Below, one piece after another: positions 55,301 to 64,000 of a stretch of 64,000 bases of DNA. Within the stretch, counting starts at the first letter, position 1, and each line of letters starts with the position of its first letter. A model generated the notes under the pieces. That model was not told the origin of the DNA, searched no databases, and saw only the letters and a list, made by a program, of their open reading frames with translations. The stretch covers positions 33,265-97,264 of the IMG/VR virus record IMGVR_UViG_3300028392_000045. One strand, given 5' to 3'. The DNA is from a virus. Made by a program: the position numbers and the translations under genes.

Positions 55301-58300
55301 TTCTTTACATCAAAGTAATTCTCTAGCCATTTAAAAGCACTATTTAAATCGTTATTAAGAAAGCCTAAAAACTTATAAATACCAAGACCATTGACGTTAC
55401 CTTCTAGTTCTTCAGCAAGAGACTTAATTTGTTTGTCTACAGACTTAATTGCATCTTCAGGTATGTTATTTCTTTTACGTAATGCTTTTTGTCTTTCTTT
55501 CAAAGAGCTAATCTGACCTTTTAGATAATTCTCTTCATCCTGTAGACTATAGTAGATTTCATCTCTTACTACATTCAAAGTAGGTTCTTGTAAAAAAGTA
55601 TCAGTAATATTTTCTAAGTAGTCTGTAAGTTCTTTAGTCTTAAATAAATTTAGGAATTTTCTCCATAAACGCATTAGCCAAGTATCTACACGAATAGGAG
55701 CTAACTTATTTTTTAATACTTGATTTAGCTGCTTACCTAGAATTTCTATCCTGGCCTTACGGTCTGCCACTTTATCATCTAAATTAAAATCTTTCTTATA
55801 TCTTTCTTTGTAGGTTTCATACTCAGAAAAGAAAGGACTTTGCTCAACTAGATCATAAGCTTTTTGAAATTCAGTAGTTCCTTCACTATTCATTACAGCA
55901 ATGTGAGCTACTTCTTCTCCTAACTGCTCTACAGTATAGCCATTACCTAGAGCTACTACTTTCTTAGTAAAGTCAACTAAAGCATTTACATCTCTTAAAT
56001 TAAGATTTGACTCTTTTGCATAATCATCTAGTGTAGATAACTTTAATCCTGCTTTAGTCAATAAATTCAGTAATTTAGTCTCTACTTCTGATAAATTTTT
56101 AGTAGGTGTAGTATCTATATTACCTAGTGGATCTGAAGATAAATTAGGTATTTTTTGAAATGGAAGTTCATCAGGCTCAAAAGGAAGTGCAGTATTAGGT
56201 CTTGTACTAGATAGTTTAACTTCACTTCTAATTAAACTTCTAGGATATTTTTTAGCTACTTCTTTTAAAGCTGCTATTTTAGTATTAATTAAAGCTTGAT
56301 TAGTGTATTCTTTTTCTTTTACTTGCAGATTTTCTAGCTCCTCAGAATTAGTTTTTAAATAACTTTCCCAAACTTCATCAATTCCTAGTCCTACATCTGT
56401 CATATTAGTAATGTCATAATCTTCTACTTTAGTATTAAAAGGAGCATCATAAGGTACATTTTTCATAAACCAATTTCCATTTTGTTTATAAAACCATGTA
56501 TCATTTGCATAGCCTGTATACTGACTTTTTAATACAAATTTATCAGGTATAACTGTAGCTCTGGTATCTAATTTAGTTTTAACGCTGATAATGCTTTCTT
56601 TTATATTGTCTTTAGTTTGAGTAGGTTGAATACCTGAACTAACCCTATTGTTTTTAGTAATTTTAGGTGTAACTAACTTACCATACCTATGATCTAATAT
56701 TCTATTAATTCCATCAATAATTTTTTTAGTTTGATAAGGAATATCTTCATCATATTCTAATCTAAAATTATTGCCTGTAAGAGCTATACCCAACTCATTA
56801 TGATGATGTGCAAGATTGTCTATAATAGATGCTAGATTAGGTTGTACTACATCTATATTTTTTAAAGCTGGATATTTAGTATAGCTTACTCCGAGTAATT
56901 CAGATTTTTTATCTTTATTTACTTTTTCAGAAGCATCCCATACACTACCAGAATATACATCAGTATTAGCAGCCCATAAAATATCTTTAGATTGTGGGTA
57001 TATTTTAAATTTGATTTTACCACCTCCACCTTCTAAATGCCCTATTGTTTTATCTATAGGTTTAGTATAAGCAGAAATAGCAAATTGTCCTCCTGCTTTT
57101 TCATTATCTTCTATATGCTGTAATAAATTTTGCATCATAAGATCTACATCAAATGATGAGTAAGCACCTACTACAGAACTAAACTCTTGTCCTCTTGAAT
57201 ATACTTCTTCAGGGTTATATTGAATATTATTTATTTTTTTCCACTCGTCTATAATTTCTTTAGACTGTTCATATTCTTTGTTTTTTTCTATGAAATGATA
57301 TAATAAAGTGTTTTTTAAAGGAACTATTTGGAGATAAAAATCTAATATTTCTTGTGAATTTCCATATAATTCATCTTGGTATATATCATGTTTAGACCCA
57401 TCCTCAAACTCTAAATGGAATTTATCAGGACTTGGAGGTTCCCATTGATTTTCATCTGCCAAAAAGGTTGCTGGATCTCCTTCTATAAATTTAGCAGATT
57501 TCACCTTTTTACCTGTTATAGGATCTATTTTACCAATAATAGATTTTTTTTCTATTTTAACCTTATTTAAATCAACATCTTTAACATCTCTAGCTAATTT
57601 TCCAATATGATTACTTGCTTCTTGATAGGTTTTAAACTTCATATTATCAGGAGTAGTGTATTCTACTTCATATCCTGGAAGTATAAGCTTACTATTAGAA
57701 TAAGCTAATAAATCAGCTAAATCTTTTAATACTAGATTATCAGGAAGTTTATCTATTTCTACTTCTCTTTTAAATAATAGCTCTTTGATTAAAGATTTTA
57801 TCTCTTTTAATAGTCTTTTAAGTAGTGATATAAGCTTACCATCTTTTACTTTATCTAACCTATCAGCAGTCATCATACCAAGAAGTTCTACAATAGCTTC
57901 TTCTTGTTGTTCTTCTAATGTGTACTTTGTTTTTAAATCATTTTCAGTAATAATAAATTCATCTTTTGTAAAAAGATTCTCATTTAAAAAAGTTGATAAC
58001 CTTGTATTTGTATCATTAATTTGAATAAAATATCTTTTTGAACCAAATAAATTATCTGATGTGACTTTTGCACCAATTAAATCTGTTATTTTATTAATCC
58101 CCCAATCTTCAAAATCATGACGAAGATTATTATATTTATAAACATAATCTCTCTTAATCCTATCTAATACTTCTTTACCTCTACCATATTCAAGTTCTTT
58201 AAGTAAGTTTTGATATAGACTAGAAAAATTTTTCAAATACTCACTATTTAATTTATTCCATTCTTTACCATGTTCTTTAAAAGCTTCATTATACTCATCT

Positions 58301-59253
58301 TCTGACATAACACCTTTCATAAATGCAAAGTCAGGTTTATATCTATCTTTATTTTTTTGTACCCAATCTATAAAGTTATCTTTATTAAACTCTATATCAT
58401 TTTTATTTTTAATAGCTCTAATAATAGGGTGTCCTAATATCTCATGTATAGGCGAGTCTAATGTAGCATAAGCTAAGTTTATATAGGCTACTCCATCTTC
58501 AATCTTCCCTTTGTATTCTTTAGACCTATCTGATTCTATCTTATAAGGCATACCTATCCTATCTGCTAGTCTAGCAGCTAAGTCTCTAATAGTTTTTTCA
58601 GAAGCTATTATACCTTCATCATTACTATTTTGATAGTTAATATTAGATTGATTTTGTGCGTCTTGTTTTTTGCCCCAATCATATTTATTAATTAAATAAT
58701 CTAAGGCTGTAGCATGAGAAGGTTCTCCAAGTTCTTTATAATAAACAACAGGTTTATTTTTTAATTTACCAGATTGTAACCATTCTCTAATAAATTTATG
58801 TTGTTCAGGTTTAATAGTAGTTGTTGGAGAAAGTATCCATTCTATATATTTCTCAACACTTTCTTTTGTAGATTTAGTTCTTATTAATCCTTTTTGTATT
58901 TCACTTTCAACAGAACTAAAAGGATTACCAAATTGATTATTAGTACCATTAACTCTTAAAGAAAATATGCCACCAATAGATTTAGCATATTGTACTCCTG
59001 CTGTTTGATAAACAGATTGGATTATAACATTACCTTCTTTAGTTTTATTTCCCAGCTTAGAATAAATATTAGATACTGAAACAGTATCTTTTTTTACTAA
59101 AGTATTAGCCAATTGACTAGAATCAGGGAACTCTTGGCTATTATTTGAGTCCTGCCATACTTGAATTTTAGCAGCTACTACAATAGCAGGTAGATTCAAT
59201 TCTCTACTTAAAGCAATTACATCAGGATGATTGATATTAATACAAGAAGCCAT
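52366..59253 (-). CDS. Giant virion-associated multidomain protein
   Basis: 2295 residues, downstream of the virion RNA polymerase in the same operon. The N-terminal region (63-115) has IYSKLGNKTKEGNVII and RVNGTNNQFGNPF, the signature of a DUF4326-like domain seen in large phage proteins. A zincin-like motif IHEILGHP is at 270-276 (one residue longer than a canonical HExxH). Near 1115, GEEVAHIAV may be a second, degenerate metalloprotease-like segment. The rest is long and helical, with a hydrophobic segment near 2140 (VLELLMISAFTVIALAL). In crAss-like phages such giant proteins are capsid cargo injected with the polymerase; the role here is inferred. Confidence 0.75.
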   Translation of the reverse strand: MASCININHPDVIALSRELNLPAIVVAAKIQVWQDSNNSQEFPDSSQLANTLVKKDTVSVSNIYSKLGNKTKEGNVIIQSVYQTAGVQYAKSIGGIFSLRVNGTNNQFGNPFSSVESEIQKGLIRTKSTKESVEKYIEWILSPTTTIKPEQHKFIREWLQSGKLKNKPVVYYKELGEPSHATALDYLINKYDWGKKQDAQNQSNINYQNSNDEGIIASEKTIRDLAARLADRIGMPYKIESDRSKEYKGKIEDGVAYINLAYATLDSPIHEILGHPIIRAIKNKNDIEFNKDNFIDWVQKNKDRYKPDFAFMKGVMSEDEYNEAFKEHGKEWNKLNSEYLKNFSSLYQNLLKELEYGRGKEVLDRIKRDYVYKYNNLRHDFEDWGINKITDLIGAKVTSDNLFGSKRYFIQINDTNTRLSTFLNENLFTKDEFIITENDLKTKYTLEEQQEEAIVELLGMMTADRLDKVKDGKLISLLKRLLKEIKSLIKELLFKREVEIDKLPDNLVLKDLADLLAYSNSKLILPGYEVEYTTPDNMKFKTYQEASNHIGKLARDVKDVDLNKVKIEKKSIIGKIDPITGKKVKSAKFIEGDPATFLADENQWEPPSPDKFHLEFEDGSKHDIYQDELYGNSQEILDFYLQIVPLKNTLLYHFIEKNKEYEQSKEIIDEWKKINNIQYNPEEVYSRGQEFSSVVGAYSSFDVDLMMQNLLQHIEDNEKAGGQFAISAYTKPIDKTIGHLEGGGGKIKFKIYPQSKDILWAANTDVYSGSVWDASEKVNKDKKSELLGVSYTKYPALKNIDVVQPNLASIIDNLAHHHNELGIALTGNNFRLEYDEDIPYQTKKIIDGINRILDHRYGKLVTPKITKNNRVSSGIQPTQTKDNIKESIISVKTKLDTRATVIPDKFVLKSQYTGYANDTWFYKQNGNWFMKNVPYDAPFNTKVEDYDITNMTDVGLGIDEVWESYLKTNSEELENLQVKEKEYTNQALINTKIAALKEVAKKYPRSLIRSEVKLSSTRPNTALPFEPDELPFQKIPNLSSDPLGNIDTTPTKNLSEVETKLLNLLTKAGLKLSTLDDYAKESNLNLRDVNALVDFTKKVVALGNGYTVEQLGEEVAHIAVMNSEGTTEFQKAYDLVEQSPFFSEYETYKERYKKDFNLDDKVADRKARIEILGKQLNQVLKNKLAPIRVDTWLMRLWRKFLNLFKTKELTDYLENITDTFLQEPTLNVVRDEIYYSLQDEENYLKGQISSLKERQKALRKRNNIPEDAIKSVDKQIKSLAEELEGNVNGLGIYKFLGFLNNDLNSAFKWLENYFDVKKSSHGMYLGDRNSTAITNNDLVTQLAAFIGYYRPFLEELKSIIGQDSIIGSARKMVLDKLITNHKNRFDVIQQAYAQLVYEDGVGEVGDGLRKEFPDLTDEEIQAKIGWDWKKGLKFFYKDSNFLETWFAPIRNNTDTLNRIVHKLVFDLNNAIRRTTMAWADSFMTGVEDFIGKDMSWVYEYHNYVEQDKKTGKVRTVRKKTGYWLHRLHYTQWEQNKKEFYQNLNTQYRFSQDFTERAKEQKLIQSYKLLMTDPGLDAATRTFYAKELERLKSYNRAIDNWNKYNTKVVDNAQEIINLRKIHLSPNQFSLWWSLNTATNEDGSIKYFKGELVSPSDGSEVKRGKEKFTTIDYTNKDYAKLTARQQEVLEYLKKEKRKIDFTLPEANIRLAPQTYESMLDAMFNKDPDLYKRLKANVGGAITRKEDDTEFNNEIKLNDGTLLEQAPLRFISKLKDPSRISSDILSSMVAYKQMATNYIEKSKKLSTFENILQLSKTRRLVGKEQKSGESTWSYTALKNFLDVHISGKERDDYTVEILGNDVNVSKLVDRLSGWVRSKNLGLNFITMTSNLISTKVFATIESLIGKYTTVKSSAFANKEFFSMLPSILNSHEKYRSTDRISTLMRFFGLGEDMRNLFNDLDKHVLMRNQPDKTLMYGYQAGDYFSKAIVMISVLDNFRMHEGKFYTAKEAQRAGLDFDKMVSAYSMINTADGTAIHSMSQSVIDNLTSRIKTITSQVDGALSPEDKAAIYQHSVFAMVGLHRGWLFEGMSRRLKTKGYDFTLQDMTEGMYRTAGTFAYQSAISLVGKYFMPKEKISQIKSLLANWNELEDYQKENLKRVVLELLMISAFTVIALALNSGDDDEDDLFMDLLAYQSNRALLEVSSFYNPTELINAIKDPIVPARDLELITNFTELFSGELIESGKYEGLSKREKFLLQLIPGIKGYTLFQDPKGANNFLKHKQLSPLYNLEDLYVDKNK

Positions 59254-59264
59254 TTGGTATTATT

Positions 59265-59618
59265 TTAAGATAAGAAACGTAATTTGTATACAACACCTAC
59301 AATTAGATCAAGAACATCAGAAACAACTTGCTGTAAATATATTTCTTTTACAGTAGCTACATAAGCTTCATATGCAGTTATTTTACTTTTTAAATAAGTA
59401 ACTGGATCTTGACCTTCATTAAAAGATACAGTAGTAAATCCTTTTACAATACCATATCTACCTTGTACTTGTTCTACATAACTATCTCTTAGTTCTACAA
59501 TCTCTTTATATAACTCATCTAAAGCCATATGAGCAGCAAAACTAGAAGTCTGTAAATGCATCAAATGAGCTGTAATCTCTAGCTCAAATAAATCCTGGAT
59601 AAAATCTTTATGTGTCAT
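59265..59618 (-). CDS. DUF5856-like ferritin-fold protein
   Basis: 117 residues, all helical. LFELEITAHLMHLQTSSFAAHMALDELYKEI and SYVEQVQGRYGIV follow the phage DUF5856 pattern (His-x-x-Thr-x-x-x-x-x-His, then Glu-x-x-Gln-Gly-x-Tyr-Gly), a four-helix bundle related to Dps/ferritin. It sits between the two giant virion genes, 40 bp after the polymerase stop. The role is unknown; it may be co-packaged. Confidence 0.6.
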   Translation of the reverse strand: MTHKDFIQDLFELEITAHLMHLQTSSFAAHMALDELYKEIVELRDSYVEQVQGRYGIVKGFTTVSFNEGQDPVTYLKSKITAYEAYVATVKEIYLQQVVSDVLDLIVGVVYKLRFLS

Positions 59619-59658
59619 ACTATTGAATTTTTAAATTTGATAGTTGAAAATGTGATAG

Positions 59659-62600
59659 TTACAAACATTTAATAATTTCTGATTTCTCAGTATTAGATAA
59701 AGTGTTCCAAATCTCTTCAGTCATTGTTATACCTTTTTTATCTCTAGCATTCTTTTCTAGTATAGCATCTTTGTAGTTATCCCAGCTATAGTCGTTAGTA
59801 TCAATTTTAGATATTCTATTACCTACTATAGAGTCTTTATCAATTACATCAAGAATAGAATTATAATATTTATCTCTTAGCCTTTTCTGTTCTTTATTAA
59901 ATTTATCAAAATTTTCTTTAGATATATCTTCCTCTTCATCTAAGTTTAATGCTTCCCTAACTATATCTTCTCCCTCTACCATATTATAAGGTTTAAGAAA
60001 TAGCAATTCCTTTTCAGTAACTCCTCTTGACTTTAACTCCTTTAATATAGCTTGATAATATTCTTCCTCATTTGTTGCATATCCTTGTGCAGCCTCTCCA
60101 TACCTATTAAACTCAGCAATATCTGTTTCAAAAAATTGTTTTGCCCACTCGTCAACTAAATGTAAAGTAGAAGCTTTGTCAAAATTATAATCTAAAGATT
60201 TTTTATGAATGATATAACTACCTTTTGGTATTACAATTTTATCTTTAGTTATAATTCTTTCTTCATTTTCGTCTCCTACAACTCTTTTTCCATAATCATT
60301 AGATTTTCCTTTTAAATCTAAAGGAAATATTTTATCAGCATAATCTTTATCTATTTCAATTATGTAAGGGTTTTTAGAGTATCTACTTCCGTATGATTCA
60401 GCTAGACCCATGTTATTAGCAAAAGATACACCTTCAGATCTAAATAGAGTATCATAAGAAGGAGTAAGTATTAAATTACCCTCTAAGTCAATAGTTGGAC
60501 TATGCTCCTGCCCTCTGAATAAAGAGTTGTTAAAGTTATCTTTTGTTTTTAGAGTTTTACCAAACTTATTTACAGCATTCTGCTTTTGACTTTCAGGTAA
60601 AGCATTTATTTCTTCTAAAGTATATTGCTTATCAAAACCAGCATTTTTTACATTACTGTTGATAATATTCAACATATCTTGAGTTATAATAGTATTAGTA
60701 GTTGGTTCAGTTTTTTCTAATACAGGTATAGTCTCTACAGCTTTTACTTCATGTCTTTTTTCTGTAGGAGAATAAATCTGAAAATTCCTTATTTTTTGAT
60801 TGTATACAGCTTTAGGTTTTAAGTATTCGTATACACCAAAGTCAGCCATTACATACACATGTTCAAAATCTTTCCCTGCTTTTACATATCTAGGAGATAC
60901 AGTATCAGAATCATATGAAACATTTTTCATAGTAAATACAGTTCCATCTGCATTATACTCTATTTCACTAGTTACTTTAGGTAAATTAACATCTCTATGG
61001 TTATTTCGGATATATTGCTCAATAAAGTTTAAAGCTGTCTCTGAGTTATTCTGCTGGAATGCTTTTAAACCTTTTTCCATATGTTCTGTAAATTCCTTAT
61101 TCTTAATAAAGAAATCTACTGGAATTAGTTGTCCAAAAGTATTAAATCCAAACTCAAATCCTTTTTTATAGAAAGCATATTTGATTAGCTTTTCTGCATA
61201 TGCTATAGTATCTTTTGCTTGTTTAGTATCTATAGAAATTCCTGTAACTGGATTTGTATGCTCTACCTCATTTAGTAAATCATTCCAAGAATCAATTATA
61301 GTTTGAATTTCTACTTCATCATTAGTATTACCTCCAATAAAATTAACTACTCCATTCTTTAATTCTAGTCTACCTAAGAATTTATTATCAGGGTATAGCT
61401 CTTTGTATTTTTGTAATTGAGTCTGTACATTATTAACTACAGTATTGTCATATTTAAAGAAATCAAATCCAGATGCTATGTAAGTATATACAGAATTATA
61501 CATAGACTTCATCTGTTCATCACTTACATAAGTAAAGACATTATCTATAGCTTCATTAAAGATTTGATAGAATACACCTCTTTCCATATTAGGCATACCT
61601 AACTCATTTACTAGGTGCTTATTCCAGTTTACTAATCCTTTATTAATTAAAGCTTCTGTTACAGTAGCATCAGGTGTAAGTGTATCTGAAAAAGATTGTT
61701 CTAGTATAGAATTACCTAATGCTTTACGTACAGTCTTGATTTTCAATAAGTTATCTATTAAAGAAGGGCCAGCACCAGCATTTGCTACTTTTACACCTTT
61801 AATCAAATCTCCTAGTTTTTTAGTAGCTACACCAAGACCTTTATACATAGCTGTATATACTGTTGTATTACCTCCTTTTATAAGACCTGATCTTACACCT
61901 TCAGAAGTAATATCAAGTGCTTGTGGCTGTAAATCAAGACTAGTATCTACTTGAGTCATAAACATTTGTGCTACATCAAGAGGTACACCTAAATAAAGTA
62001 ATGTAAGAGCTGAGTTAATAGTTTCTAAAGTAAAGTTAGAATATTCAGCTTGTGGATCTTTACCATTATCTACTACAGCAGCTAATATCTGTGCTATGTT
62101 AGATGAAATTAAAGTACCATCTGTAGCATGTGTTTTAGATACTTCACTTAACTGCTCTCCATTAAATGTAATAGGCTTAACGTATACTTTACTGTATTGT
62201 ATTAAAGCTTGTACAGCGTTAAAGTTGGCAGCAGATCCTACTAGAGCTTTACCTGTATTCATTCTTTTAGCAATAATAGATAGAGTAGAAGGAGAATAAT
62301 AAGGATAAGTATCTTCTAGTATAGCTTCTTGTTCTTTCTCAGATAAAGCTAAGAATTTTTCTATGTCTAAGCCTTTCTTAGCTGCTCTAATCAATCTGTT
62401 AGTTTCTTTAAGTCTATCAAACCCACCAGGAGTTAGCTGCTCTTGTAGTGAACTAGGATGCTTTAAAATACTAGACATAATATCTAATATCTTATCTTCT
62501 CTTTCAGATCCACCAAAAAAGAATCCTCTTACTTTGTCAATATCAAAATCAAGACCAGCTATCTTAGTTACCATGTCTGGCATATAAATAACACCATTAT

Positions 62601-64000
62601 CTACAGGTAAGTAACCAATTACTTTAATATTGAACATAGAATACTTTCCTTCTGTAGGAATTCTATAAACTAAACCTTCTGTTAACTTAGCATCTGGTGA
62701 ATTAGCTAGCTTAACCATATCTACTAGACCAGTTTCAGAATCTATGTAGTTATATAATCTCTTATCATTAATAGGAGCGTATACTTCAAAATGACTAATT
62801 CCTTTTTTAGGATCTCCTCCATTCCATACTATCTTAGGCTGTCGAGCAAAGCCAATAGAAGAAGCATTAGCAAAAGTATAGCCATGCTCCATTTTGATTT
62901 TAGTAATCTTATTTTTAGATAATGAGTTAAGAATTTGTTCTACTCTAGTAACATGTATAGGATGTGATAAAGGTAAATTAGATACAGAGTCAATATAATC
63001 TTCTCGCATACCTCTATTTACCATATCTTCAATAAGTAGTCTCTTTACATTTTCTACAGTAACCTCACTAAGTAGTTTATCACTAGCTTCTACTACACCT
63101 TCAGTAAGTAGTTGATTATATAATTTGAAAGTACCAACAGCATCTAAGCCTTGATAGTATATTTCATTCTTATCTAAGTTAGCTGTAATCAACTTCATAA
63201 TCTGTGTACCAAAAATAACATCTGAGTCAAGGTGGTGAGCTGGTGTTTCTTGCTGCTTACCCCATTGAGCTAAATCAAATGTCATATTAGGTCTCTTACC
63301 TACTTTGACAGTAGTATCATAAGTAACAAAGTCATATTTTCTGTTATCCAGATTATAAGACATTGTAGTAAAGTCATAACCCATTTGCTCTAGCCATTCC
63401 TTGTATTGAGGATTGTACATAGGGTTAGGCTTACCATTTATAGTCTCTCTACCATAGAAAGGTACTATAAGAGATTCTGAGTCTTTCTTTTGAGTAGGAG
63501 CAATAAATCCATCTTCTACTGTATTCCAATTAAAGTAGAAAGGTTTAATTACAGTAAGTGTAGCTGCTTTATTATTTCCTAGAATTTGATTACCTACATA
63601 AGAATAAGGTGTTTCTCCTTTTTCTAATACCTCAAAAGTAGCCTGCATATCATCAGTCCACTCATTAAGTGTAATCATCCTATCTCTATAAGCATATAAA
63701 TCTATAAAGGTTTGAGCATCTGTTTTACTTACTTTACCATAATCAAAGCCGATAGACTTTAATTCTTCGTCCTGTTCAGACAGTTCTTCTACATCATCAA
63801 TTACTAATCCTTTTTGTATAGGAGAATGTACAGTAATGCCTTTAAAGTTATTTTTGACATTACCTCGAATAACAGGAGACCAAATTTGTTTAGCTCTTTT
63901 GTAATAGTCAATTAATCCTTTATAAAAGGCAGGATCTCCTACAGTAATCCAAGAAAGCTGTGTATGAACATACATATGCTCTAAGGTATACTGAGCTAAT
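59659..64000 (-). CDS. crAss-type virion RNA polymerase, 5' part beyond window (partial)
   Basis: 1447 codons are visible; the frame is open to the window edge, so the Met at 63975 is internal. The catalytic motif LDFDIDKVRG (DFDID at 62536-62550) belongs to the double-psi beta-barrel polymerases of crAss-like phages, which are packaged and injected to transcribe early genes. The C-terminal 400 residues include LFRGQEHSP, GVSFANNMGLAESYG and ENEERII, in the order of the Arg, Ser and Glu motifs of ADP-ribosyltransferases, so an ART-like domain may be fused. The gene leads the leftward virion block. Confidence 0.85.
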   Translation of the reverse strand, partial: LAQYTLEHMYVHTQLSWITVGDPAFYKGLIDYYKRAKQIWSPVIRGNVKNNFKGITVHSPIQKGLVIDDVEELSEQDEELKSIGFDYGKVSKTDAQTFIDLYAYRDRMITLNEWTDDMQATFEVLEKGETPYSYVGNQILGNNKAATLTVIKPFYFNWNTVEDGFIAPTQKKDSESLIVPFYGRETINGKPNPMYNPQYKEWLEQMGYDFTTMSYNLDNRKYDFVTYDTTVKVGKRPNMTFDLAQWGKQQETPAHHLDSDVIFGTQIMKLITANLDKNEIYYQGLDAVGTFKLYNQLLTEGVVEASDKLLSEVTVENVKRLLIEDMVNRGMREDYIDSVSNLPLSHPIHVTRVEQILNSLSKNKITKIKMEHGYTFANASSIGFARQPKIVWNGGDPKKGISHFEVYAPINDKRLYNYIDSETGLVDMVKLANSPDAKLTEGLVYRIPTEGKYSMFNIKVIGYLPVDNGVIYMPDMVTKIAGLDFDIDKVRGFFFGGSEREDKILDIMSSILKHPSSLQEQLTPGGFDRLKETNRLIRAAKKGLDIEKFLALSEKEQEAILEDTYPYYSPSTLSIIAKRMNTGKALVGSAANFNAVQALIQYSKVYVKPITFNGEQLSEVSKTHATDGTLISSNIAQILAAVVDNGKDPQAEYSNFTLETINSALTLLYLGVPLDVAQMFMTQVDTSLDLQPQALDITSEGVRSGLIKGGNTTVYTAMYKGLGVATKKLGDLIKGVKVANAGAGPSLIDNLLKIKTVRKALGNSILEQSFSDTLTPDATVTEALINKGLVNWNKHLVNELGMPNMERGVFYQIFNEAIDNVFTYVSDEQMKSMYNSVYTYIASGFDFFKYDNTVVNNVQTQLQKYKELYPDNKFLGRLELKNGVVNFIGGNTNDEVEIQTIIDSWNDLLNEVEHTNPVTGISIDTKQAKDTIAYAEKLIKYAFYKKGFEFGFNTFGQLIPVDFFIKNKEFTEHMEKGLKAFQQNNSETALNFIEQYIRNNHRDVNLPKVTSEIEYNADGTVFTMKNVSYDSDTVSPRYVKAGKDFEHVYVMADFGVYEYLKPKAVYNQKIRNFQIYSPTEKRHEVKAVETIPVLEKTEPTTNTIITQDMLNIINSNVKNAGFDKQYTLEEINALPESQKQNAVNKFGKTLKTKDNFNNSLFRGQEHSPTIDLEGNLILTPSYDTLFRSEGVSFANNMGLAESYGSRYSKNPYIIEIDKDYADKIFPLDLKGKSNDYGKRVVGDENEERIITKDKIVIPKGSYIIHKKSLDYNFDKASTLHLVDEWAKQFFETDIAEFNRYGEAAQGYATNEEEYYQAILKELKSRGVTEKELLFLKPYNMVEGEDIVREALNLDEEEDISKENFDKFNKEQKRLRDKYYNSILDVIDKDSIVGNRISKIDTNDYSWDNYKDAILEKNARDKKGITMTEEIWNTLSNTEKSEIIKCL

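Noticed and set aside
52376-62587. Plus-strand frames of 60-120 codons opposite the giant minus-strand genes.
   Set aside because: They mirror the codon structure of the opposite strand, have no family features and no coupled neighbours.
1-64000. Integrase or other lysogeny recombinase and attachment site.
   Set aside because: No tyrosine or serine recombinase motifs were found on either strand of this window; absence outside it cannot be judged.

Overview
The window is most of one genome of a tailed phage of Bacteroidota, almost certainly a crAss-like phage (Crassvirales). Four things point there: a DFDID catalytic motif of the crAss-type virion RNA polymerase at the right edge, a giant 2295-residue companion protein, a crAss-like MCP/scaffold/portal/TerL order, and the two-arm layout. 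Starts lack Shine-Dalgarno sequences and sit in A/T-rich leaders, and one secreted protein has a Bacteroidota-like signal ending in KAQ. Both window ends cut genes, so the genome continues on each side.

Layout. (1) 1-16.7 kb, minus strand: virion and packaging arm. Read leftwards it holds small genes, a spanin-like and a holin-like protein, a GroES-like candidate, amidase, TerL (with an intein inside its Walker A motif), portal, scaffold, major capsid protein, a LAGLIDADG homing endonuclease and three further structural genes. (2) 16.7-17.1 kb: divergent control region with a structured RNA candidate. (3) 17.1-51.4 kb, plus strand: early, replication and accessory arm. It holds a tRNA-like element, a SleB-type hydrolase, family A DNA polymerase, SF2 helicase, DnaB-like ATPase, RNA ligase, ERF annealing protein, a possible SSB, primase, a ubiquitin-like conjugation cassette (Ubl, E2-like, JAMM protease, E1), two PD-(D/E)XK nucleases, MazG, a DarG-like macro domain, membrane proteins and a long terminal array of micro-genes. 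An inverted three-gene island at 18.2-19.7 kb resembles a plasmid replicon (RepL-like winged helix plus RecA/RepA-like ATPase) beside iteron-like repeats. (4) 51.4-64 kb, minus strand: a GIY-YIG homing endonuclease, the 2295-residue virion protein, a DUF5856-like protein and the virion RNA polymerase.

Most unusual content. First, about 51 tiny genes (mostly 40-50 codons), 34 of them in one block at 46.08-51.38 kb. They overlap end to end through ATGA, TAATG or longer overlaps, share an Met-Lys-(Leu/Ile) start and a Leu-Ile-Ile-x-Ile-like C terminus, and differ in the middle. Second, a complete-looking phage ubiquitin-like cassette at 37.1-40.1 kb with an exact JAMM motif and a ThiF/E1 protein. 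Third, a family of short perfect hairpins, including a 52-bp double hairpin carried in frame inside the DNA polymerase gene. Fourth, a homing endonuclease flanked by a second diverged copy of the C-terminal tail of the neighbouring virion gene. Fifth, a correctly phased A AAA AAC slippery site that could fuse two membrane-region genes.

Most functional calls rest on motifs recognised by eye. Structure-level calls (Ubl, E2-like, ADP-ribosyltransferase-like, GroES-like) are inferences and are marked as such.
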